Below the pieces are notes generated by a model. It saw nothing but the letters and a program-made list of their open reading frames with translations. It was not told the origin of the DNA and did not search any database. Of a stretch of 64,000 nucleotides of DNA, positions 1-10,750 are shown piece after piece (within the stretch, counting starts at the first letter, position 1; each line of letters starts with the position of its first letter). The DNA is from Hirudinaria manillensis (Eukaryota; Annelida; Clitellata; Hirudinida; Hirudinidae), in contig CM067528.1 of the NCBI GenBank assembly GCA_034509925.1, positions 12,482,501-12,546,500 of the forward strand, in the 5' to 3' direction. The position numbers and the translations under genes were made by a program.

Positions 1-289
1 TTATGGCAGTGATAGTATTGCACCCATGATGCAGAAAGAACCAAAGTTAGCGAGATTTAACCTCTCAGTTAAATATTTTTTCACACATTTTGCCCGTTAT
101 TGGCTCCCTTCAAATAATTTCTTCCTCTTTCAAATTTTTGTTCCCAAAGGGTTCCACATCCGCCGTGGAACTGCGTCGTGAGAGCTGCTTACAAAGGAAA
201 GCTTTCAGTTCCAATGTGTTCCCCGCTCTGGAGATTCTTTGCAAAGATAGGTGACTTTAAACCCAGAGATAGGAAGCCAGTGAAGGGTA

Positions 290-462
290 GAGAGGGAAGA
301 ATTCAGGAAAGGATCCAAAGAAAGATCCAGAGAAGGATCCAGAGAAGGGTCCAGAGAAGGATCTAAAGAAAGATCCAGAGAAGGATCCAAAGAAAGATCC
401 AGAGAAGGGTCCAGAGAAGGATCCAAAGAAAGATCCAGAGAAGGATCCAGAGAAGGATATAG
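290..462 (+). repeat. 12-bp minisatellite (AGAGAAGGATCC)n
   Basis: About 14 copies of a 12-base unit varying between AGAGAAGGATCC, AAAGAAAGATCC and AGAGAAGGGTCC. Because 12 is a multiple of 3 the array is open in several frames (for instance an RIQ-rich tetrapeptide repeat). No conserved flanking coding sequence is present, so I treat it as a repeat and not a gene. Confidence 0.85.
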
Positions 463-635
463 CTAGATATTGAGGTTTAGATATTAAACGAGCTGCATAG
501 TCTTTGATCAAATTGGCTTGTCTCCAATCTGTTCAAGTGAAGATCAAAGAATTGAGGATTGAGGAATCTATCCTGGATGCCAAGAAGGAGTGGACAACGT
601 TTTCTCCGGATGCTTTTGATCCAGCAATAATATTA

Positions 636-637
636 TA

Positions 638-700
<63 letters not shown>

Positions 701-701
701 T
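636..701. repeat. (TTA)n microsatellite
   Basis: Near-perfect run of about 20 TTA/ATT triplets; the Asn-rich minus-strand frame here is an artefact of the repeat. Confidence 0.95.
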
Positions 702-773
702 AAAACAACTGGTATTATAATAATTCTGAATATCATTGAATTATAGGTCATTAATAGAAGCTATTGATCACAA

Positions 774-812
774 ATCGCCTCCGACGCTACTCATACGGCG
801 CTATATAAATTA
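774..812 (+). repeat. Short dispersed repeat (retroposon 3'-end-like), copy 1
   Basis: The segment cctccgacgctactcatacg followed by gcgctatataaat closely matches the reverse complement of 53790-53830. Ending in GCGCTATATAAAT beside A/T-rich trinucleotides is typical of the 3' ends of some invertebrate SINEs; family assignment is inference. Confidence 0.55.
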
Positions 813-987
813 TATAAATTATAAAAATTAACTATTATTGAGGTCATGTTATTTTTAGACAGAAAATGAAGACGTGCAGAAATGTTTTATGAGATTTTAA
901 TATTTCAAAGTCTTTTGAACTTTTAATTAGTAACCTCACTTTCATCGATTCACCTCAAAAAATGAAAAAGAAAAATAACGACCGAGG

Positions 988-1260
988 AGGATGTTGTTGT
1001 CGTCGTCGCTGTTGTTGTTGTTGTTGACAGTGTTGTTGGTAGAGGTGTTGGTAGTGTTGTTGTTGTTGTTGTTGACAGTGTTGTTGGTAGTGTTGTTGTT
1101 GTTAACAGTATTGTTGGTAGAGGTGTTGGTAGTGTTGTTGTTGTTGTTGTTGTTGGTAGTGTTGTTGACAGTGTTGTTGGTAGTGTTGTTGTTGTTGTTG
1201 TCCTCAGTGTTGTTGACAGTCATCATCATCATCATTGTCATCGTCATCACCATCATCATC
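988..1260. repeat. GTT/GAT compound microsatellite
   Basis: Imperfect GTT repeats (interrupted by gtagt, gacagt and gtagaggtg) grade into CATCAT repeats. Long frames on both strands (Leu/Val-rich and Asn/Thr-rich) are simple-repeat translations. Confidence 0.9.
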
Positions 1261-1820
1261 ATCGTAATTATCCTTCTCTTTGATTCACTGTGATGCTATG
1301 ATTTTCTAATTGTTTCCAACTGATTTCACTTCAATTTAAAAAAAAAATGTTTTTAATTATGAGGATTTTGAATATATTTTATAAGCCGGATATTAATAGA
1401 ACACTTTGAACTTATGCTATTGGGTACTCTGGAGATATTTTTAACTTGTGTTAATGAGTCCTCTGGAGTTATTTTTAACTTATGTTAATAGGTACTCTCG
1501 ACTCTAACACCTTTTTCTTTTCTGAAATAAAAATAAACTGAATAACAAATAAAAACCGAAGCCAAAAAATAAAAAATAAAGAAGCCATTAGAGTCTCCAT
1601 TTTCCGATCAAATAGCCAACCGGTGTCCTATTAAAAATTAATTGGAAATTTTAAAATCAATCCAACGAATGGATGGAATGATAAAACACCCGTAAACACC
1701 GCTCTCATCCGACTAGCGGTCCACAAATTCATTCGACATCCGAGCCCGATTCCACATCGATGTCCACCCTTCCGATCCGTCGTGCCCGTCCACAGCCACT
1801 GCTTGCACTTAATATTCCAG

Positions 1821-4800
1821 GCCAACCTGCCAGAAATCAGCATCAGGCAGCTATGCTCGGCCTCCAGAGAGATCTTCCTCGGTCAACCGACCCTCGTGGA
1901 GCTCAATTCACCTGTCAACATCTGCGGTGATATCCACGGGCAATTCGACGACCTCCTCAGACACCTGGACAAGTGCGGCTATCCGCCCGAGGCGAACTAC
2001 CTGTTCCTCGGCGATTACGTAGACAGGTGAGACTAGACTGACTCTATTTTTAGATGATTTATTTAGACGGGTTTTATTTTTAGAAAGTGAAAGCATCGTT
2101 AAAAATGCCACAACAAAGGAATGATGATTGTTTTATGGCTGATTGAGAAGACGACGGTGGCTATGGTGATGATGATAATGACTATGTCGATGACGGTGGC
2201 GATGACGATGACGACGATGATGATGGTAGCAATGATGAGGATGACGACGATGATAATGACAGCCACGTTGAGGCTGGGTGTAAGTCATCACGAAAATGAA
2301 AGTAGAATTCCACTTGCAATGACCTCGCGAATGCCGGAAATGAATTCGACATGTTTTTAATCAATTCCTTCACCTGGAGGTATTTAATGGAATGTTCTTC
2401 TGACCTGTAGGTGTCGCTGACTGCTCCCTAATGGGAAAAACCCATTAGCATTTTCTAGGAATTACGTAAATAGATCAAAAGGGCGTTGGTAAAATGCACT
2501 TTTTATTTCTTTGACTGAAACTCAATAATATCGAAGAGGCAGTGGATTAACAACAATATCCGCTCGTAGGTATGGTCTTGTAGGCCTCAACGGTGCGACC
2601 AGAAACCGCGGGGGAGACCCCCATAATTTTTTTTGTTATAATTTAAGACTTAATGGTTTGATTTTGAGGATTTTTGTTTTAATATGTTGTGCGTTTGGAT
2701 ATTCCTGAAATATTTGTGAAGATATTTTCGAGTATAAATTTAAAAAATATAAAAAAACTGTTCTTAATGCTTTTGTTAAAATTAATTAATTATTAATATT
2801 AATAATTAATTATTATTATTTATTAATTAATTAAATCAATTACGCGATAAATTATTTGAATTAAAAAAATTATAGCTGTTTTTTCTCAAAATCAAGATAA
2901 ATTGGTCACAAATCATTTTTAAAAATAGTAAACTTTACAATAAACTCTGAAATTATTTACCCTTATTATTTTTTTTTGACGTTTTTTAGTTCCTAATTCT
3001 GTTCTTTAATTAACTTTAATTTTCAATTTAAATGGAAAACTAATAAATGATTTTCGAATTTTAACGAATTAATTGAAAATAATTAAAACATAAATAAAAC
3101 ATAAATATTAAAATCATTTAAAATATATTTAATTAAATTCAGAGGCAAGAGATCCTTGGAAACAATTTGTCTTGTTTTGGCCTACAAAGTCAAGTATCCT
3201 GAAAACATATTTCTGCTCAGAGGTAACCACGAATGTGCCAGCATTAACAGGTATTATATTGCATATTATAACTAAAATGTGATTTATTAATAATTTTTTT
3301 TTTTTTTTTTTTTTACGAGTTCCAACTCATAATAATTTGTTTATTTATTATTAATAATTTGTTTATTTATTATTAATAATTTGTTTATTTATTATTAATA
3401 ATTTGTTTATTTATTATTAATAATTTGTGATTTATTATTATTAATTTGTTTATTTATTATTAATAATTTGTGATTTATTATTAATAATTTATTATTAATA
3501 ATTTGTGATTTATTTTTAATAATTTATTATTAATAATTTGTGATTTATTATTAATAATTTATTAATTTATTATTAATAATTTGTCATTTATTATTAATAA
3601 TTTGTGATTAATTTGTGATTAATTAATTTCCAGAATTTACGGCTTTTACGACGAGTGCAAAAGACGTTACAACATCAAGTTGTGGAAGGCATTCACGGAT
3701 TGTTTTAACACGCTCCCTATTGGTTATAATTTAATTTATTTTATTATAATTAATTATTTTATTTAATTTCAATATAATTTTAAATTTAAAGACTTAAAAT
3801 AAATTTACGATTCATTCTAAAAAGAAATTTAATATAGTTTGACAATAATAATTATAATTTATGAAAAAATTACAAGATATAATAGAAATAAATATAAATA
3901 TAATAATAGTTTTATATTATAGATATAATTGAAATAAATATAAATTTAATAATTAATAAAATAATGGTAAAATTAATGTAGAATAGTGGGATATAATATT
4001 GTGTTATAATAATTATTCCTGACTTATTATAATTAATATTATTTTTATATTTTTATTGCAATTAAAATTAATTAATTTTTAATGAACCCAAACGACTGAA
4101 CAGCCGCCATAGTCGAAAACACGATTTTTTGCATCCACGGTGGACTTTCCCCTGAGTTGAAAGACGTGAAACAGGTATTTTTTCAATTATTATTTTTATA
4201 AATAAATTTTTAAACATTAATTTAAATTTAATTATCATTTTAAGTAGCCATTAATTGGTAAAAAATTAATTAATTTAAAACCAGCTGCTGTCAATTAATT
4301 TAAATTTAATTATCATCTTAAGCAGCCATTAATACATTAATTTAAATTTAATGATCATCTTAAGTAGCCATTAATTGGTAAAAAAATTAATTAATTTAAA
4401 AACCAGCTGCTGTCAATTAATTTCAATTTAATTATCATCTTAAGCAGCCATTAATACATTAATTTAAATTTAATGATCATCTTAAGTAGCCATTAATTGG
4501 TAAAAAAATTAATTAATTTAAAAACCAGCTGCTGTCAATTAATTTAAATTTAATTATCATCTTAAGCAGCCATTAATTGGTAAAATAATTAATTAATATA
4601 AAACCAGCTGCTGTCAATTAATTTAAATTTAATTATCATCTTAAGTAGCCATTAATAGGTAACAAAATTAATTAATTAATTAATTGGAAACCAGCTGCTG
4701 ACAATAGAGAGGCCCTTGGACGTGCCAGACCACGGTCTCGTCTGCGACCTCCTGTGGTCAGACCCTGATGAGGACATAACTGGGTGGGGAGAGAACGATA

Positions 4801-5093
4801 GGGGAGTGTCCTTCACGTTCGGTGGGGATGTCGTCAAGGAATTTCTCAGGACGCAAAAGTTCAGTTTAATCGTCAGAGCGCATCAGGTAAGTGTCAATTT
4901 TAGATTTTTGTGAAAAAATAAAAAATAAATTCATTATATAATAAATTAATAATTAATAATTAATAATTAAATATAATAAATTCATAAATAAATTCATTTT
5001 TTGATAATATTTTTTAATAAGTTAAAATTAATTAAATTAATTATTGATTTTTATGAATAACTTTTGCTTTACTTTATTATTATTATTATTATC

Positions 5094-5145
<52 letters not shown>

Positions 5146-5879
5146 TAACTTCAAATAATATATATTATATATTAACTTCAAATTGGTAGGTTGTAGAAGA
5201 TGGATATCAGTTTTTCCAGCGAAGGAATGTTAGCAAGTTTTTAATTATTTATAAATTTATCATATTAATTAATTAATTAAATCACATTAATAAAATGTAG
5301 CTTTATTGTTCATAAAATCGAAGCGCAACTTGAAATTGCAAAAGCAATCCTCTCAACTAACTTTAAAACCACCTTGGATGGTGACATTGCGAATCATTAT
5401 CATGCCTCACGAATGAGCGCTATATAAATGCACAAGAACCAAATAATAAAATTGTTGAGGGAAGCATTAATAGCTTTCCAATCGTTGACTTTGCACCGAC
5501 TTAATTCATTAGAATTTTGGATTTAAATTTAAATTAATTAGTAATTTATTTTTTAAAATAATTCTTTTTTAAAGTTGGTGATGTTGGATTTAAATTGGAA
5601 TTAGTAATTTATTTTTTAAAATAATTCTTTTTTTTAAAGTTAGTGACAGTCTTCAGTGCTCCGAATTATTGCGGTGAATTTGACAACGCAGGAGCTGTCT
5701 TAGTGGTCACGGAAGATCTCATGTGTTCCTTCAAAATATTACCGGTTAATAATTATCTGTTTTGATTTATTACTAATTATTTTTCTAATAACAATATTAA
5801 TTAATATTAATTAATTCTTCCCGAATAGCCTAGCGAAAAGAGAAACTCACTTGCTACGACCAAAACAATGAGGAAATGA
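1821..5879 (+). CDS. PPP1C: Protein phosphatase 1 catalytic subunit (PP1c-like), 5' exon not found
   Basis: Metal-dependent serine/threonine phosphatase of the PPP family; it acts in the nucleus and cytoplasm with regulatory subunits. Eight exons join in phase: 1821-2026, 3143-3250, 3634-3722, 4104-4174, 4695-4886, 5190-5228, 5640-5744 and 5829-5879, giving 286 residues. Visible PPP signatures in order are GDIHGQ, GDYVDRG, LLRGNHE, the IHGGLSP segment, the RAHQ histidine and [13 protein letters not shown]. The metal ligands and the YCGEFD loop are intact. About 25-35 N-terminal residues of a normal PP1c are missing; they should lie on an exon upstream of 1821 that I could not identify. The body is nearer PP1 than PP2A, PP4 or PP6 (for example [13 protein letters not shown] and [14 protein letters not shown]). 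It is divergent in places ([28 protein letters not shown]), and the tail [15 protein letters not shown] lacks the TPPR phosphosite of vertebrate PP1. An AATAAA lies at 5918-5923. It may be a lineage-specific PP1 paralogue. Confidence 0.93.
2141..2263. repeat. Imperfect GAT/GAC microsatellite in PP1 intron
   Basis: Run of gatgatgat, gacgatgac and similar triplets inside the first identified PP1 intron (2027-3142); not coding. Confidence 0.85.
3290..3625. repeat. AT-rich tandem repeat in PP1 intron
   Basis: Repeated units of the form taataatttgtttatttatta (about 21-22 bp), then shorter taataatttgtgatttatta units, filling most of the intron just before the acceptor at 3632-3633. Confidence 0.85.
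4210..4694 (+). repeat. Tandem satellite carrying copies of the exon-5 splice acceptor of PP1
   Basis: Units of about 80-122 bp contain the segment aaaccagctgctg followed by caattaattta. Copies of ccagctgctg occur at 4281, 4403, 4525 and 4604, and the genuine acceptor plus exon start is at 4691-4700 (exon from 4695). Spacings are 122, 122, 79 and 87 bp. Confidence 0.9.
5074..5144. repeat. (TTA)n microsatellite in PP1 intron
   Basis: About 20 TTA triplets with one CGT interruption, in the intron between 4886 and 5190. Confidence 0.95.
5519..5650 (+). repeat. Two-copy tandem duplication covering a PP1 3' splice site
   Basis: A segment of about 65-70 bp (ggatttaaatt, then agtaatttattttttaaaat, then attctttttt, then aaagtt-gtga) occurs twice. 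The first copy ends at 5571-5583 with aaagttggtgatg, the second at 5636-5648 with the true acceptor aaagttagtgaca (exon from 5640). Confidence 0.85.
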
Positions 5880-5917
5880 GGAATACAGAGATGTATTTTT
5901 TCAAGAAAAGTTGTTAT

Positions 5918-5923
5918 AATAAA
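5918..5923 (+). promoter_or_regulatory. Poly(A) signal AATAAA of PP1
   Basis: AATAAA hexamer 39 bp after the PP1 stop codon, a normal distance for a short 3' UTR. Confidence 0.6.
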
Positions 5924-8900
5924 ATGAAAAGTGGTTTTACTTTATAAAACAAAATCACGTATAAAATCTTTATTGTTTGACGGACTATTTCGAGCAAAAT
6001 CGAAAAAATTGAGTTGAGGGCGTCGACGGATCTAAGGGCCAAGCCCCACCACTGACGTAGAAAACCAAATTTTGCTTTCCTGGCTACCCGAGGGATGGAA
6101 AGATATAATTTAAAACAAATGCCAGAAACATTTCCCTTCAAGTTTTTGATTTTTCCTCTAAATGGTTCCAGACATGCCACTGGTCAGATGGCATTAACAT
6201 TTGGATCGATTATTTGGTAGCTCGAATATTTAATTTTTAATGCAATATTTTCCTAAGCAATTCCGAATATTTATTGAAAATAAACAAGTGGATCAAAAAC
6301 ATCATTTCTACTCAGGAAATTTATCTCCTAAGAAATAATATCATAGCCGTATTTACTTCAATAAACTTAATAACAGTCTGCTGAAGACATCAATAAATGA
6401 TTAACAGTAAAACTAATAATAATTAACAATATTATCAAAAATACAAAAATAAAAGCTTGAATGCGGAAATGTCAGATCCAGAAGAAATGCTGATTGAGTA
6501 GTGGATGGCCATGATATGGACTCCATGTATGTATGTGATATCACGCGATTTGGCCTATTTTGCACCACCACCATCGTCAGATTTCGTCACGAAAACTAAA
6601 CTTCAATTTAAACATTTTGGTTTTTATATCCATACGACTCATGGGGAAAAGTATGTATAAAAAAGTGATCTAATAAAAAAAATAACTTAATTGCACCAAC
6701 CAAGCAATCGGCAGTAATAGAAAATTGCGCTTAGTAGAAATTAGTCATGATAAACATTTTATTTAAAAAATATACTGCAAACATATTTTAAACCTTGACG
6801 GAAACTTTTAAAAATTAAAATAAATATTCTAGTTAAAGGTACTTTTAAATAATCTAACTAATTCTGCAAAATCGAACATCGCAACGAAGACTATCTCACG
6901 CGAGACTCCATCTTGTTTTTGTTGTCAATGAACCAAAATAAGATTCGCGAATTTTGGAAAAAAAATTGAAAACCATACAACTGGCCACTTGTCTCAAATC
7001 ATATTTTAGCTTCCTGCAGTATTATCTCTTGAAATGACATAGGTTTTTGTGATTTATTCCTGAAATTTGAGTCGTAACGTTTCAAGGTAAATCCAGAAGT
7101 TTCCGGTAAAAGAAAATCTCGTCCCTCTCCAGAAGCTTTCACAACTTAAATATATTTGCAGCCATTGCTTGGAAGACATTCATGCGTTTGGTAAGAATTT
7201 CTAAGCTGGTTTTCTACTGACTTAGTTTTGATTTGAAGATTTGAGTCTTGAACATGTATAATTATAATTGTATTTTTCAGCATCGAATTCAATATTAAAG
7301 TGTTATACTGTAGACATTTGTTTTAACGACGTTAAATCATATTTTTAAAAGACTAATTTTCAAAGTGAAAAAGAAATAAAAGGAGGGTGTGATAACTTTA
7401 ATAGATTTGTATCAACAAAATTTATGGGTTTCCTCACCTATAACCTGCTAGATTAAAATCAATATGACTGAAATCACTTTGAGGTTTTAATAATGTAACT
7501 GCTTCTCTCTTACAAATTCATTTTAAGTTATTATTAACATTAAGAGTAGAATGAATTGAAAACTACATAGCTTTCAACCTTGTCATTCTATGCAAGAATT
7601 GTAAAATTACTTTTTGGTGTTACATTTACTACTTATATCAATTTGTTCACTTTTATCTATAATTTTAATTATAAACTTGTTTTAATTTCATTAAACCATC
7701 TATCTTAATCATCCTCATATTGACAAATCTTTCGTTACGATGCTACCTGAGTGGCTTTTGGTGAGAGTTTGACTCTCAGAGAGAGGGGAGTTTTTTTGCA
7801 TTGTTTTCAGAGATTAGACATGCTTTTAAGCAGTACTTTTGGCTTCTCATGGGTGTTTCAAAAAGCCGATAAGCTTGACTTTTGAGTTTATTAGTCATCG
7901 TGTAGGTGTAAATAAATTGGTTTTATTTTTAAAAGCAGTTATAAAAGGAGGCGAATTTAAATACATTGTTTAACTGCCATTCAGAACAAAGTGAGGATTC
8001 TTTGAATGACATTATTTGGTTTGGAAATAGGTGTTACGAAATTGTATTACAAGATTATTTATGAAATTTATGAAAATACTTTGATTGAAATCTGATGATG
8101 CTTTAATTATCCTTTAGGGTTTTTTTAAATTCTATAGTATAAAGTTCAGGTTGACAGACTTCTACTTCTTTGATATTTTCAAATGTACTTCATGATTTTT
8201 AAGAATGATGCTTGCATGTAACAGATAGTTTATCAGTGTTATGTCATATCTCATTATAATCTTCACTTTTCAAAATTCTGGAATAATTATAGTAAAATAT
8301 TTAAAAAGATCTGATTATAAGCAGATATTTTTGGTGGCCAAAATCAAAGTAATTAACTTTATTATCATAACCTCATCTTGTTAAGATTTCATATAATAAA
8401 GTTGCTTATTATTTTCATCATTACCATCTTGGGCTTTATCTGATTATCTGATGACTTTATTGCCAATCTTTGGCAGCCATGCAAGTTTCTTTTGGGCATT
8501 TAGTTATGCATCTCACTCACTAAATGCTCTTATACTGTTATTTCAATGGCCTCTTTCCCCATTTAGAGATTGCTCTGATAATGAGGGGTCCAAGAATGCC
8601 TAACATTCATTTGGAGGTTGTTTACGTTGGCTGTTTTAAAATATCTGAGTTCAGTTGGGGTTCAGTTACTCTTTGAAATCATTGATTTATGGATGTTTAC
8701 TTGCTGTTCACACTCACTGCCTCCAAGTTGTTAGGTTTGAAATTGTTTTTTTTAAATTTGTTTAAATTGTTTTTTTGATAACTTTTAAGTAATTCAATTA
8801 TGTGTTTGTGAATTCCCATGTCTACTTGAGTGGGGAATGCGATATTATTACGTATTGATCCATTTTATTATTGTTATTATTATTATTATTAATATTTTAT

Positions 8901-9164
8901 TTTTAAAATTTATTTCGGCTTTCAAATTTATGAATTATTTTAGGATGTTTTTTTTGTGTTGGAAATATTCTGCTGTGATTCTAGTTTTAAGATGGATGTC
9001 TCTGATGATGATGATGATGATGATGATGATGCCCCTGCGTTCGTAATCATATTCTTTAGCTAGCTAATCCTAAATTGTATTTAATAATCGTCATCATAAA
9101 ATGTATGAAGTTTCGGAGGGAAAGGTGTCTGTGTGTCTCTGATCTCATTTTTGCCTGGCTAAGA

Positions 9165-9262
9165 TTGATGATGATGATGGTGGTGGTTGTGGTTATGATG
9201 ATGACGACGACGATGGTGGTGGTGGTGATGATGATGATGATTGGCGACGATAACGATGATGA
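9165..9262. repeat. Imperfect GAT/GGT microsatellite
   Basis: Repeats of gatgatgatgg, gtggtggttg and gacgacgacgatgg over about 100 bp; open in several frames, not coding. Confidence 0.85.
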
Positions 9263-10637
9263 TGGCTGTTTCATCCCTTTTGTACTGGATCACTTAAGTC
9301 GGCAATATGTTCCCATCACAAGCTGTTTTTATGGACAATTATTTCGATCTTAAATTTCATTTGTGTTGACAGCTACATTGTTGGCTAATCAAGGTGATGT
9401 GGATGTTAATTGAAGTTTGTACGGTGTTGTTAGCGTGAAAGTATGGATTAAACGGAATGTTTTTGCCGTTAACGCTGGAAGCCATGGAGGAGGAAGTGTT
9501 TGTGGATCGTGGAAAGTGTGGGCGTTGGATGATGGATGGATTATCAAAAGTGGTAATGCGTGTCTGATGCTTAATTACCGATGTTTCCGGTAAAGAAAAA
9601 AAGCACGAGGTGCTTTGAATACATAGGAGGCTGTGATAATCAATGTGGCTTGATAAATCAGACTTTTTTTTGAGTGGCTCTTTTTGACAGCCTATTCTTC
9701 TTTGGCTTTTTTTTTATGTACTGCTTAATAATTAGACGTGAAGTGTTGATGGGATATGTTCTCATTGGTGGATCATTCTATTTTCATTCAATTCTTTTCA
9801 AATTAAATATATTAATTACTAATTATATATTAATTCACATTTAATGACTTGATTGTGGATAACATTAGGGCCATGTTGATGGATAATAGACTCAATGTTA
9901 TCTACACACAAGGCTCTTAAGATACAATTCAATTGCTATTTCTAGAAGATTGATGTTTTTCCCTAAGCTGTGAGAAAGGCACTTGTGCTGCTTAGGTTGC
10001 TGGATTGAAAGATGAGGTGCTGAAGGTATAGAGAAGTGGCTGGAAGATAATCTCCTGTTTTCCTGTCTGCAAAGTAGTTCCACTTCCTAGAGGTTAAGTA
10101 CCGATTGATGGATAGATTTACCTGGATAGGAATTTATTGTTGACGTCTCCCTTCTAACAGGATATTGTAATTAATTTCACCGATGAGAATGTGTTGATAT
10201 GATGATGGATATGCTGATGATGATGTTGTTGTTGTAGGAAGCTGTTGTTATGGTTTAAGCCTTACTACTTAAGCACCACAGGATGTTTATCCTAGATCTC
10301 GTAAGAGATAAAAAGGGACCCGGCGAGGCTAATGGTGTTTCACGAGACGTTTGAAGATCAGGTGCTCGTAGATGCTTGTGTGTGGTCACCAAGAATAAAC
10401 TTATTGTAAAAATGATTTTCTTCAGCTTTTGTCCTTATGTTGATCTGTAATTATCAAATCAGTTAAATATCTTTTTCTGAGCTCTGAGAGGTCATCGAGT
10501 CCATTAAGACTTGCCAATTACTGTAGAATGATTTATATTACTATAGTCGTGGTCACATTATTACAGTCCTCAGACAGATAGCGTCCTCATCATGTCTTTT
10601 AATCATTTGTCATGCAATTATATAACACTCAATAGTG

Positions 10638-10750
10638 ATAATGGTGATGATGACGATGATGATGGTGGGGTTGGTGATGATGATGGTGGTGGTGATGATG
10701 ATGATGATGGTAATGGCATGGTCATGATGATAACGGTGTTGATGATGATG
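10638..10750. repeat. Imperfect GAT microsatellite
   Basis: Runs of gatgatgatgg with gtggtgg interruptions; similar in composition to the arrays near 9.2 and 13.0 kb. Confidence 0.85.

Larger units (their letters stand above)
1..1820. other. No gene recognised; repeats upstream of PP1
   Basis: Apart from the 12-bp minisatellite, a TTA microsatellite, a GTT-rich tract and a short dispersed repeat (listed separately) I see no conserved coding exon. The first exon of PP1 (about 25-35 residues) should lie here or further left. A weak open stretch runs in frame into 1821, but it has no PP1-like N-terminal sequence. Confidence 0.5.

Noticed and set aside
178-511. Frames encoding RIQ-rich or SFSGSF-rich repeats on both strands
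   Set aside because: Direct translation of the 12-bp minisatellite; no conserved sequence around it.
5914-6180. 88-residue minus-strand frame overlapping the PP1 3' UTR
   Set aside because: No recognisable domain, lies in AT-rich DNA and overlaps the likely PP1 poly(A) region; insufficient to call a gene.
9466-9560. Short frame starting MEEEVFVDRGKCG as a possible 5' exon
   Set aside because: It ends quickly in a stop, resembles no family, and IP6K already has a convincing start at 14729.
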